Below the pieces are notes generated by a model, which saw only the letters and a program-made list of their open reading frames with translations, was not told the origin of the DNA and did no database searches. Below, one piece after another: positions 21,587-32,852 of a stretch of 64,000 nt of DNA (position 1 is the stretch's first letter; every line of letters starts with the position of its first letter). Location of the stretch: the NCBI GenBank assembly GCA_003427395.1, contig BFEA01000295.1:336004-400003 (forward strand), read 5' to 3'. Position numbers and translations under genes: made by a program. The stretch is from Chara braunii (lineage: Eukaryota; Streptophyta; Charophyceae; Charales; Characeae).

Positions 21587-23440
21587 CTCGAGCTCCCTCG
21601 ACCCCATCACCTGTTGAGCAAACAACGAGTGGTCTTAGGGCCTGAGACTCGAAAGAGGTTACGCAACTAAGTCAGATGTAAAATATATCCCACTAAAACT
21701 TATATCGGCACTCATCAAGTGAGCGTGCATGAAAACCTGTTCAGAACAATGACTATACCGAAGAGAGTTTTTTAAACAAATATCCACCTAAAATAAAATT
21801 CAAATATTCACTTGATAAACCTTCACATCATAACTTAGATATTAGTCAATTATCATTTCTATTATAAAGGAAGGATATAACATATGTATGTTACATAGGT
21901 GGATAATCCAAACATGAATCAAGAATGCAATACAACCCAAGATAGATACCATATACGCACAATAATAATTCACAACTGATAATAAAAACTTGTTTGTCAG
22001 AGTTGTAGCTGAAAAACATGGTATGCCTTAGAAACAATAGCATGAATTTAACTCAACCACCTATTATGCAACAAGATAACTCTCAGAACATAGTGTAAAA
22101 ATTCTATAAGACCAGAATAAGACTAACAATGAGTAAATAACATGATATAATTGTTACCCCTTCAGCATTAAGTGAAGCATATAAAGCAAAGAGGCGGTGT
22201 AATCCTCATGAGATACCATCTTGACTCCTGAGCCCCGCTCTAAAGATCAAGCCTTACCGCAACCCTCTTTGATTCTAGCGCTTGCACCTTACTAAACCTA
22301 TCAAGGTAAGCAAGACAACCCGACTCATACTTATTAAGACAACAGGTGACGATCCCGCACCTCTCTAAATATGATGGCCCTACCTAGCGAGAGTCTGGCC
22401 TAGGTCGTCACTCTAGACCCACCCTTGCTAAGCAGTAGTTGCCCAACTTTGCCATCACGGTTTAAGCAAGAGAACAAACTCTTTCCTCCTCTTTTACATG
22501 ATAATGTAGTTACTTTCCTATTCAAAGGAAAAATAACAACACCCCACAATGGACCAGGAACACAGTTCCGGCGTGGGTCTCACTATCATTCTCAAGACTC
22601 ATAAGTGCTTCCTTAAACATCAACGGAGGATTAACAATTCAAGAGTGCACTTCCACTGAGGACAGGTTATACACGCGGACTGACTTCCTTCAGGAAGAAT
22701 CACCTTCCACAGAAACAAATCACCCCATTCATCTCTGGTCTCATGCCATATGTGGGTTTCATGCAAACTCTATGTTCCCTTGGAAGGCAATCCATAAATA
22801 TGTCATCAATCATGCATCAAACATAAAAAAGACACACACATAGAGCCAACAAAAAATAAAACTGCCGAAAACAATGATATATATACATACACCACATATA
22901 TTTAACATAGACCTCTCTTTGGATTAGCCAAGCCTCTAGCCAAATAACTACATACTTCGCAAGGTTATCGACTGTTATGGCTATACCTATCATCGATTGA
23001 CACCTCCGAGGAGTCTAGACACAGTACTCATCACAATACCTATCGTTCCCTAACTCAATCTTAACTCAATTAAGCCCCTCACTTCACGCTCATCAGACAC
23101 TCCCTCATTTATATCACTCGCGCACCAAAAGTCTCCTTTAAAGCAAAGTTCTACTGACTAGGCGAGGATGCTTCAATTTAACATAATTACTTCTCATATA
23201 AGTATAATGCAAGTTTCTCATTTTGCCTAAATTTTCATTTACCAAACTCGAGTGTCGTTCCATCAGGGACAATGGTAGGCAAGGACTCCACACCCAAGCT
23301 ACAATTTTAGGACATGTTCAACGATAGTCAAGGTATCAAGCAATCAAACATATAAGTCTAAAAAAAACTTCTCCTTTTACCTAGTTCTCACATTCCATAC
23401 CCGGATGTCGTTCCACCAAGGATAAGGGCAGACAACCGTT
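21587..23440 (-). other. Leader of the minus-strand retroelement
   Basis: About 1.85 kb between primer site and gag without a long frame. TGGAACGACATCCGGGTATG just inside the primer site (about 23397-23415) has a diverged second copy near 23250-23270 (GTGTCGTTCCATCAGGGACA on the + strand). The same post-primer segment is present at 8578-8640 behind copy A. Confidence 0.5.
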
Positions 23441-23459
23441 ATCCCCGACAACGGCGTCA
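23441..23459 (-). promoter_or_regulatory. Primer binding site, Asp tRNA (minus strand)
   Basis: Reverse complement reads TGACGCCGTTGTCGGGGAT, two bases from the TGGCGCCGTTGCCGGGGAT Asp-tRNA site. It sits 2 nt inside the LTR terminus at 23462. Confidence 0.8.
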
Positions 23460-23626
23460 CTTGTCGAGCGCACGGTCCCCGCAGTGAGAGGGGACCTTCT
23501 CGGCTGCGTCAGGCAGGATTCGGCAGGACTTTAGTCGTGAAGAGTTGCCGCTTCGGCCGAGTGCGCTAGCCATACCTCTCGGGAACCCCTACGACAGGAT
23601 AGGGTCACACGAGGTACAACTTACCT

Positions 23627-23660
23627 CCACCTGCGGGAACTGTCACCATCCCGTAGGTGG
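23627..23660. repeat. Conserved LTR terminal stem-loop (copy C)
   Basis: CCACCT 23627-23632 pairs with AGGTGG 23655-23660, and inner CGGGA pairs with TCCCG, leaving one mismatch between the two helices. It is the best-paired version of a fold kept in all LTR copies. Confidence 0.6.
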
Positions 23661-25864
23661 GCGTATCCCCGCCGAGCTACCAGTCCACAATACGAAAGTT
23701 TTTCCATGCAATCGCAGAGGTGGACCAGTCGAGGGCGTTTTCTCGTACGTTGTAGCATAGGGGGTACACGCGGTTCCACACCTTTATCGGACCCGTATGC
23801 AAACCGACGCACTGGGGGGCTGAAGTCCCAAGCGCGACTCGTCGTCGGTCGACTAAGACGCATCCTTCTTACCACGCGTTACACCAAACCAGAACAAAAC
23901 TCAGATCAATCACACAAAACAAAAACACTCATAGTCCCTTTAGTACCCAACCCAAAACTTTCTGATACGAGAATCAGTTAGGTATCGAGCGAGTGTCTTA
24001 ATATAAAACTGCACGGATGCAAGACTTTCTCCTATCGACTAAGCCATGCAAGCATTCACTAGCAGTCGCAATGATGGCGTACTATGTAGTACCCATAAAC
24101 TCACGATCCTCGATGGTCTCGAGGGTTGCGTTCGACACTCAGTTATCAGCTAGCATGGACCTTGAGGGGTCAATCTCTCGACGCTACACAACCGTCAAGG
24201 CAGTTGAGAACCACACCCTTTTCTGCACCCTGCACAGAGTGGGTGGTACACAGGTTCCGACCTGTGGTGGCAGTCAACCCTTATGGTCATGGAGACAAGC
24301 TCCATCATCCATGGCCTGACGAAAAGTCAAGGGGTTTGACTTTGACGGCTGCCACGGAAATCAACGTCCAACTATGAAAATCAACAAGCAAAATCACACA
24401 GTAAATAAATAAGCATCCCAATACCTATATATTAAATTAGAACTCGAGATAAGGCAAAGGGGGGGAAGGTAAACCCATTAGGTATGCTGATCGCGCAACA
24501 CATGGTTGTCATTCTCACTGTCTCCAAAATAAAACTCGTTTACGAAGCTCCAAAATACTAACCTGCATAAAACACAAACACATACGAAAGCCACATTGCC
24601 ATACACCAATGTAGTCAACTTTACTATTTTCTATGACTCACACCACGCCTTACACACTCAAACCCCAACCATTGTCCAACTTTCCATAAAAACCCATCAA
24701 TTCTTTATAATGACCATTAAGATAAATCTGGTTAAAACCTTCAAAGAAACATATCAAATCTCAGGGCTAAGGCATCAAGCTGAGGTACAAGTGTAAGCAA
24801 AGTTGTGTCGTGAGCCGACGAGTCGACGATCAACTAAACGACCTGTTGTCAAAGATAACAGAAGACGACCCTTGTAGGATCGAGTTGAACTAGTTAGATC
24901 TTGAATCAAAAACGACCAAGAAGGACATGTTACACAACACAGGTCAAATCCCAAATACGTGAACTTTAAGTGTACGGAGAATAAATCCCCAAATCACATG
25001 TTACTTAAAATCTCGTAAGACTAAATCTCAAATCTATCTCTCTAATGAACCTAAAAGAAATAAGGAAACTTTTGGCAGCATCTCCCCTACACATGGTGAA
25101 TCGCCAAAACTTATCCTACCTAAATATAATCTAACTCTTTAAAACTAGTAAAATTTCATCAGCGTTTCTCGTAGGAAAAATGTATTTTCAGAATTTAGAC
25201 GAGGCTAAATATATAATTCAGAAATAACTCTGACTTCTCAAAGTCAAATTTTGTCAAACTCTCTGATTTAGTAAAAATTTGGGCATCACCTCCCCTAGAA
25301 AAGTAGCCTCCCCAGATTTTAACTAAGCGACATATAAACTCAGACAAAACTTGAATTGTGAAAGTTAAAATTTGACTAACTCCTTGGTTTTTGTAGAAAT
25401 TTCGGCAGCGCTTCCCGTATGAAAAATAACTATCCAAAATTTATATAGAGGCAAGTAAAATAAAAGATCCTAGAAAATACGAGAACTTGATCTAAGTAAA
25501 ATAAACTTAACTTATAAAATACAGGACTTGAACTAACTGCTACAGCTCTAGCACGTGGCGAGCACTAACAGACTACCCTATTAAGCAGCAGAAATAGACA
25601 GAACTTTGAACAAAAGACAATGCTTTGCTAACAAACATGTCACGTCAACAACTCATTCAACCACTTCAAAACAAGGGTTCATTCAATCAAAATGTTCATC
25701 TTTCGCTTGTCCTGATCATAGAAACATAAGTCTTGTATCTTACTTAGTTGATTAACTTTCTAAGTTGTTATCAATAAAACCCCATGCAATCCTCAACACA
25801 CTAGCCTAGACTATTTTCACAAGGAAAAGAGTCATACTATTGTCAACAAGCAAATCTGACTAAC

Positions 25865-26870
25865 TGAGCAAACCGATAGGATCAGTTACGAGGACCTGAT
25901 CTCCAACCTCATTTCAATGTCTTAGGCAAATGAGTAAAGCAATCGGATCAGTCAGGACGACCTCATCTCCAGCCCCATTTCAATGTCTTCGGCAAACAAC
26001 NNNNNNNNNNNNNNNNNNNNNNNNNNNNNNNNNNNNNNNNNNNNNNNNNNNNNNNNNNNNNNNNNNNNNNNNNNNNNNNNNNNNNNNNNNNNNNNNNNNN
26101 NNNACCTCATCTCTTGCCCCATTTCAATATCGTAGGCAAACAGCAAAGCGACCGGATCAGTCAGGAGGACCTCATCTCCAGCCCCATTTCAATGTCTTAA
26201 ACAAACAACAAAGCGACAGGTCTTGACCCCGCCCCGTCTCAATGTCCAAGCAATCAACAAAGCGGCAGGTCCTGACCCCGCCCCGTCTCAATGTCCAAGC
26301 AACCAGCAAAGCAGCAGGTCCTGACCCTGCCCCGTCTCAATGTCCAAGCAATCAGCAAAGTGGTAGGTCCTGACCCCGCCCTGTCTCAATGTCCAAGCAA
26401 TCAGCAAAGCGGCAGGTCCTGACCCCGCCCCGTCTCAATATCCAAGCAATCGGCAAAGCGGCAGGTCCTGACCCCGCCCCGTCTTAATGTCCAAGCAATC
26501 AGCAAAGCGGCAGGTCCTTACCCGACCCTGTTTTAATGTCTAAGCAATCAGCAAAGCGGCAGGTCCTGAGCCCGCCCCGTCTCAATGTCAAAGCAATCAG
26601 CAAAGCGGCATGTCCTGACCCCGCCCCGTCTCAATGTCCAAGCAATCAGCAAAGCGGCAGGTCCTCACCCCGCCCCATCTGAATGTCAAAGCAATCAGCA
26701 AAGCGGCAGGTCCTCACCCCGCCCCGTCTCAATGTTCAAGCAATCAACAAAGCGGCAGGTCCTGACCCCGCCCTGTCTCAATGTCCAAGCAATCAGCACA
26801 GCGGCAGATCCTGACCCCGCCCCGTCTCAATGTCTGAGCAATCAGCAAAGCGGCTGTATCAGTCTGAAGG
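25865..26870. repeat. Minisatellite in LTR copy C
   Basis: Same units as in copy B: about 64 bp first, then 49-bp AAGCAATCAGCAAAGCGGCA type units to about 26850. Unit number and order differ from copy B. The 26001-26103 N gap interrupts it. Confidence 0.9.
26001..26103. other. Assembly gap (103 N)
   Basis: Run of N inside the minisatellite. Confidence 0.99.
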
Positions 26871-27548
26871 ACCTCATCTCCAGCCCCATTTCAAATCATC
26901 GCAGACAGACATCGTGGATTCTTACCAAAGTCAGATGACTTAATCATGTATAGTAGATTCCCCTATGATTCAGTTAAAGTTCTGAATTAAAGTCAAGGAA
27001 ATATATAAAAAGTCAAAAGTCAGTCAAACTGAATGAAGGGTTGTATAGATAAGGGTATATGGGATCCTAAGGGAGATCGCGTCGGCCTACCTCAAAATTC
27101 CCTGCCTCTAGGGTCCTGCCTGAACCCCGACAGAGCTCCGGCAATCGGTGGGGCGAACGTCCCACAGAGGCCTTGACACGGATTACGGGTTTCAATTCCG
27201 CCTGCCGTCTTCCTCCCGGAACCAAAAGACTAGGTTGAGGGTCAGAAAGGCAGAAGGAGAGAGACTGAGTCGCTCAGATACAAGAGAGGTGCTTTTAGAC
27301 TCGCATGAGAGGGCGTTGATTCCTTCACTAGCCTGAGGGCCCCGCAATGATGGTAAAATACGCAATACGTCGGTCAACCCATAGCCAAAATGCAGTACGA
27401 TCATAAACTTTGATGAACCTCCAAGACGAGGCGGTAAACCTGTTGCAGACTCTGATTACTTCCATCGATTGCAGCATGGTTTCCCCTGGCCAAGTTGCTA
27501 CTGCTCAGTCTAAACTGCCGTTACGCAGCCTGGTACAAGTGCGTTCAA

Positions 27549-27572
27549 ATAGAGCACACCCCCGTGCTCTAT
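27549..27572. repeat. LTR hairpin ATAGAGCAC / GTGCTCTAT (copy C)
   Basis: Perfect 9-bp arms 27549-27557 and 27564-27572 around a 6-nt C-rich loop. It is conserved in the U3-side module of copies B, C and D. Confidence 0.75.
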
Positions 27573-27765
27573 CCAAAAATGAGAATAAGACACAATAATA
27601 TCCCCCAAAACCTGCACGCACAGCTGCCTCCAGACAACACAAATTGGATCCCGCGTCAGGCATGAGCTTGTCTGTTCGTGTGTACAAATTAAAAAAACGT
27701 ACAATGACTGCCTCTCACCAACAACTCGGCTTACACTTGAACCTTCTTCAACAGTTCACAGCAGC

Positions 27766-30098
27766 GGTGTTGCGCGCGGTGGTCCCTCGCCCTGCTGGGG
27801 AGCGCTGAACCTCACAGTCGTGTCACGCAGGATGTTTTGTATGAAAAAAGAACCAGTCACCACTCCGACCGTGCGCACGTGCTGTACCTCTCACGACACC
27901 CTGCGACAGGTCGGGACGTCGTTAGGTACAACTTACCTTTACCCAAGGAGCTGTCACCACCCTTAGGTAGGCGTATCCCTGCTGAGCTACCGGACCACAT
28001 GCAAAGGGTTTTACATGCCTTTGTAAAGGTAGGTCGGCCGAGGGTGTTTTCTCGATCGCTCTAGCATAACATGAGGTACGCACGGTAAGACGCCTAGAAC
28101 TGATCCGTTACATATTCAGGTCGAACTTTTAGAAGGCCGTCTATTTCCGCTTCTACTTCCAAAATATATTATTCTCCTAACCACTATGATCAAAGTACCA
28201 TTCAAATCATGTCACTACCAAGGACATTCTATTCTGCTCAAGATATGACTGAACATCAGATAACGTAGAAGTTATATAAGACTGATAATGAATCTGGAGG
28301 TAAAACCGTCGGGAACCCTTCCCACTTTCACAAGTGTTGTGTGTCCAAGACTCGTCAACAGATCAAGTCCAATTCAATCCCCAAAATCACGAACAAAACA
28401 GACCTTAACAGAATAATGCAAAGACAATCCACATGTCATGCGCTAACGACGTCAACCATCAATCCACACCTCAGACATTGTCCCTCACTTCCCAAACCAT
28501 GTATGACAGCTCTATCTTTCCTGATATTGTAAGTCCCGCCCCCTCACATTTTTTCAAAGGACCCTTGAGAGTGACTAGGACCATTTAGGCAATGACCACA
28601 TATGACAGTTTTACTGACCACAAGGTTTGATTTTAGATGTGGGTATCAAGTCAAAGGGGGAAAAGTTGAATCGGCAACGACCGACCTGTTATCGAGAGAT
28701 AACAGAAAAATTGAGTCATTTTTGTAGGACTTCTCTTTCAATTGTTGTAGATCAAAACAGGGACCTGCACACACATAGGTCAACAAAGATTCAACACTCC
28801 CACTCGATTTCCCACATATTGATATCTAAGGGTCAAGCCCTTAAATCTTGCCTGTGAGTTTTTTTAGATCAACATCTCTAAGTCTAACCCGTACTTTTTA
28901 TCTACCCTAAGTCGTTTGTCACCCCTTCTCCTTTCGGTTCAAGGAGTCTCTTTGCCTATGTCTTAAGTTGTCTCTGGGAAACTCATATTTTCCTTACTCC
29001 CAGTCCTTGCATTTTTTCTCTTGTGGATAAGCACACCCTCTGGTGCTGATGCGGTAGTGTGACCGAGATTAACTCAAGCCAGTGGCAGTTTCTCCAATGA
29101 ACTGTGGCTATACGGGTTGTTTTTTTTCTCTAATTCATTTTCCCGGTATTTGACTTCTTTTACGTTCCTTTTAAAGAACCTTTGGAGTCGCTCCCGCTGG
29201 AGCACTCCCTTTTTCCTTTCTCTTCTGCTTGTTCGAACATACGCAAGTAGTAGATTGATTCAACCGGGAATCTTCCACTAGTTGATCAATTCCAGGCAAA
29301 TCGGTTAATCAAAGGAGTAGTTGAGTAGCTCCACAAGAGCACTTAGCCACCCTTCAAAGTCCATGCAACCCTTATACAACCAAGTAGTTCAAGCAATCTA
29401 GTGCAAGCGACAGGATAACTCACCCGGGAATATCATTTTATAGTTAAGCAGGTAGTTAGGAGGTCCTGGTCGAATCATCTCAACACTTGACCCAACATTC
29501 AGAAAAACATTTCAGATCCAGGTGTCAGTACGAAATTCTAGTTAGTAATAGGTGGTCTTCACGGAAACCTCCTATCATTCCTTGATCAAAGCTCAGTCTA
29601 TCCTCAAAAAGTGTAATAGGATGACCCTACGGGAGTCACCCTACTACTTTCTTAGAGTCAGACGAGCTAGGATTATGTTAGCGGAGTATCTTATTAGACC
29701 TGTTAAGATAGAGTTAAACAAGCAATAGGATGAACCCACGGGAACCTCCCATATCCTGCTTCAAGATAGACCATTAGTAATCGATCATGCCATCCACCAA
29801 TCATACTCATACAAGTTGTAGGGTTACTCACCCGGGAGTATCCCTCTACTGTCCAGACACAATCACCTCATTCCTTCCCCTAGTTAGTCGATCCCCAGGA
29901 CAAACAAGTATTATGATAACCCTCTCGGGAGCCATCCTACTGCCAATTTTATGCGTAGGAGATAAATTAAAACAACTCTTGGTTGAGTTGCCCTGACAGT
30001 TCACCTAACTGACTTATGCATCGTAAATGAGCAAAAGGTATGTTGACTCATACGAGAAGTCGGACCGATCGACCCCGACTTAGGAGTTCATGTACTCA
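27766..30098 (-). mobile_element. Long LTR, copy E, part 1 (interrupted by the chromovirus)
   Basis: It starts TGTTGCGCGC directly after copy C, then repeats the terminal LTR block in diverged form: CACGCAGG, CGACAGG, GTACAACTTACC, CACCCTTAGGTAGGCG, GCCGAGGGTGTTTTCTCG (27830-28075). The central part (28090-29400) is more diverged, with a leader-like AT-rich stretch. The LTR resumes beyond the chromovirus at 48333 and reaches the GGCAGAGCTCCCTCAATCG module at about 48919-48937. Confidence 0.6.
29541..29850 (-). repeat. Stem-loop array E, part 1
   Basis: Units share a core close to ACCCTACGGGAACCTCC (+ strand). Arms differ: GTAATAGGATGA 29613-29624 with TCACCCTACTAC 29636-29647 (10 of 12 pairs); AGCA plus GGAT (29721-29731) with ATCC plus TGCT (29753-29760) and a 3-nt bulge; GTAGGG 29818-29823 and TACTC with GAGTA and TCCC/TAC 29836-29849; ATAGG 29548-29552 with CCTAT 29571-29575. 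Degraded units lie at about 29432-29455 and 29912-29940. It continues beyond the chromovirus. Confidence 0.7.
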
Positions 30099-30103
30099 CA
30101 CGG
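30099..30103. repeat. Target site duplication CACGG (left)
   Basis: CACGG directly precedes the 5' LTR and recurs at 48328-48332 directly after the 3' LTR. Confidence 0.9.
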
Positions 30104-30411
30104 TGTAGCGGACATCTGGTGGACCTGCGAGACCAACCCCTTGGCCTGTTCTCACAGACCTGTGTTTTATTCGGGGCAGTCCAGACCAGACCGGTACCTC
30201 TGTCGGTACCAGCCAGTCCAGTCCAGTCTCGTCAGTTCGCTGGGGTATACCCCAACCATTGTCTGTTTTTCGGATCATTCTACACTTGCACGGTTTGGAG
30301 TACGTGCGTTGGAGTCTTGCGTGAAAGCTGCGCTGTGCCATCTCGCTCCTCCCTCATCCTCCACTTCCATCACTATCCCAGGCAGAGCACCTTCCCGGTG
30401 GGTCCGCTACA
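30104..30411 (+). repeat. Chromovirus 5' LTR
   Basis: Begins TGTAGCGGAC and ends GTCCGCTACA. About 92% identical to the 3' LTR by hand comparison, same length. No obvious TATA box was found. Confidence 0.95.
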
Positions 30412-31808
30412 TTGGTATCGGAGCAGGCGTTTCTCCCTGTTCCCTTCCCCCTCCCACCCGTTCCATCACTTGCCACGTGACTTTAGCAAAACGCTCGCCA
30501 CTTCTACCCCCGTAATGACACCGGTGCACGTTTCGCTTCAAAACTTTTGCATCCGGTGTATATTTTTTTCATATCTTTCGCTTTTTTGAAAGCTCTCGCT
30601 GAGCCGCTTTCAACGAGCCATAGATTGCAAAATTTGGTGCGGTAGTTTTGTAGTTATGTTAGTTTAAGGATCACATTTTTTTTTTTTTTCAGCCTCCAAA
30701 ATCGCCTGCGCTCGTTTTTCAACGAGCATGATTACTACAAGCCGAGGCTGATGTCGCGCCGTATCTCGTTGGAAGCGTCTTTCGACAAGCTTTCCAACGA
30801 GTCCTCATTTGCTCAATTTCACCCAGCGGGTGAAATGTTATCAGCAAAAGAGTATTTGCCCTTCCCATGCCTCTCTCCTCCCTTTCCCCGTGGCCATCTC
30901 CAAAAGTGCCACGTGGCAATGTGTGAAGATCCCCCTGTTTCAGGGGCTGCTCTACGGTGGTGAGGGTCTGCTCACACAGCAGACCCTGGATATGCAGAAC
31001 TGCTGCTCCAAGGGGTTGATCAAGATCTCAGCCCCCTCTCTGCTCCAGCTGGCTGCTGCAGTGAAGGCCAAGACCCTCCTGGTCTTCGTGTACCTTGTGC
31101 CCTTGGAGACACCAAGGGCCAATTATCTTTTCTCTCTCTCCCCCTTCCTCTACTAAGCCACTCTCCATACCTCTCTCTCCCTCTCCTCTTACTCATAACC
31201 CTCCCCCCACCCTACCTTTTCTCCCACCTCCCATTCTTTTACTCTAGTTATTTCATCTCTTCTTCTCTTTCCTCCTTCTCTCCTTGCTTCTTGATCCCTC
31301 TCCACCTTTCCCCAATCCTCCTCTCCCCCAATTACCACCACATCATCCCCCCATCTCCCACTTCATTTTTTTTTCTCCCACATCTATTTCTTTCTCTTCT
31401 CCTTTACTTTTTTATTCTCATTTCCCCCCTAATTCGATTTTTTTTTTCTGTTTTTTTTCGTTCTGTCTCTCTTTTGATTATTTTTTCTCTTTTTTTTTTT
31501 TTTTTTCCCAAAAATTTGAATCATCTTTTCTCCACCCTCTTTTCTGATTTTCTGATTTATTTCATTTATTTTTTATTTATTCTGAAAATTCGACTTTCTT
31601 GACAGCAACCCTAAATCTGATTAGGTGTTAGCCTTTCTTGCTTTCGACACACGTTTTGACCCCGTGGGGGTAACGAAGTGCTGTCGAAATTTTCTGATTT
31701 TCTCTTACTTAGTCTTTTCGGCACACTTCAACCCCATGTGGGTAACAAAATGCTGCCAAAAGTTTTTGACAAATTAGATACTTCATTCCTCCCGACCTCC
31801 TCATCCAC

Positions 31809-31843
<35 letters not shown>

Positions 31844-32852
31844 TTACTTATTTTTTGAAATTTCTTTTTTTTATTTTTTGTTTGCGGCATCTTGACACCT
31901 AGTGTGCTCACCTTCGTCTCTCCTTCCCCTGGGCACATTCTTGACCCCGTGGGGAGTAGGGAAATGCTGCTGAAAAAATTCAAAAAAAGAAATATTGTTT
32001 TCCCTTCACATCTTTTTAGTTATTTCTTTAATTATTTTCATTATTCATTTATTTCCTTATTTATTTTTATTTTCTCTCAAAATCTCACTATTTATTTATT
32101 TTTCTCCCGCCTTTCCCCTCCTATGCTTGCTCTTTTACTTTCTTGATTAGGTCACCGGTACCCTACCCTAACCACATAAACCTCGGTTAGGGTTTTCTTA
32201 GGGTTTTTGTAGGGTTTAGGGTTCTTCAAAACCCCCCTACTTCCCCATCCTCTTCGGGCACCCTGGACCCGAACCACCCTTCCCCCTTTGACGGCGTCCT
32301 CGCTAGCCTTGCTAGCGCCGTTTGTCGCTTTCTACCGCGGACTTCCCCCTTCGCCTTCCGCTCACAAGGATCTCTTCTGGCCCCCTCGAGTCCGGTCCGT
32401 CATCTCCCCATGACCGACGGTGTGTCACACACCGCCGATTTGGCAATGACCACGATATCGGGCTACACATCCGTGCCGGTGGACCAGGGCCATCAGCCCC
32501 AGGGGGATCTGCACACCCTCCTCACCTCCCTCCTTGCGCTCTTTCATGCGTAACTCGCGACCCTTGTGCCCTTACAGGTGCAGGTGGTGACCCTTGCCGC
32601 CGGCGTGCGGCAACTCGAGGACGCTGGTCGTCCTTCCTCGTCTCACCCTATCTCTTATCCTAGCTCCCAGTCGGGTCCCCCGTCCTCCCACAGGGTGACC
32701 ACTGTGGAGCTTTCTCCTCTGCTGCCTCCGACCCGGCTATCTTGGTGACCGTCCACGCCCCTAGCACGACGGCCGCCACGAGTCACGTCCTCCCTCATCC
32801 TCCATCTCCATCACAATCCCCCGCGGAGCACGTTCCTAGTGGGTCCGCTACA
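30412..32852 (+). repeat. Leader unit 1 (primer site to LTR-end remnant)
   Basis: 2441 bp. Order of parts: primer site, AACGAGCCATAGATTGC block, T-run ending CAG (30691), a CACGTGG...CAGGGGCTGCTCTAC block, a long polypyrimidine stretch, (ATTT)n, three GACCCCGTGGGG-type motifs, a telomere-like tract (32187-32223), a gag-like start (ATG 32404), and about 66 bp of LTR 3' end (32787-32852). Frames in it are composition artefacts except the short gag start. Confidence 0.9.
30413..30424 (+). promoter_or_regulatory. Primer binding site, initiator-Met tRNA
   Basis: TGGTATCGGAGC, 1 nt after the LTR. The plant consensus is TGGTATCAGAGC, complementary to the 3' end of initiator-Met tRNA. Confidence 0.9.

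Larger units (their letters stand above)
23462..27765 (-). mobile_element. Long LTR, copy C (5' LTR of the minus-strand element)
   Basis: On the minus strand the LTR ends GCGCTCGACA at 23462, next to the Asp-tRNA primer site. All modules of copy B are present in the same order. Similarity to B stops at CAGCAGCGG (27757-27765), where an unrelated LTR end beginning TGTTGCGCGC starts (copy E). About 4.3 kb is an unusually long LTR. A conserved stem-loop is at 23627-23660 and the ATAGAGCAC hairpin at 27549-27572. Confidence 0.8.

Noticed and set aside
23541-23981. Parallel frames at 8713-9212 and 23545-23981 (RWTSRGRFLVRCSIGGT)
   Set aside because: Similarity is explained by DNA-level LTR homology; frames are short, start differently and have no domain.
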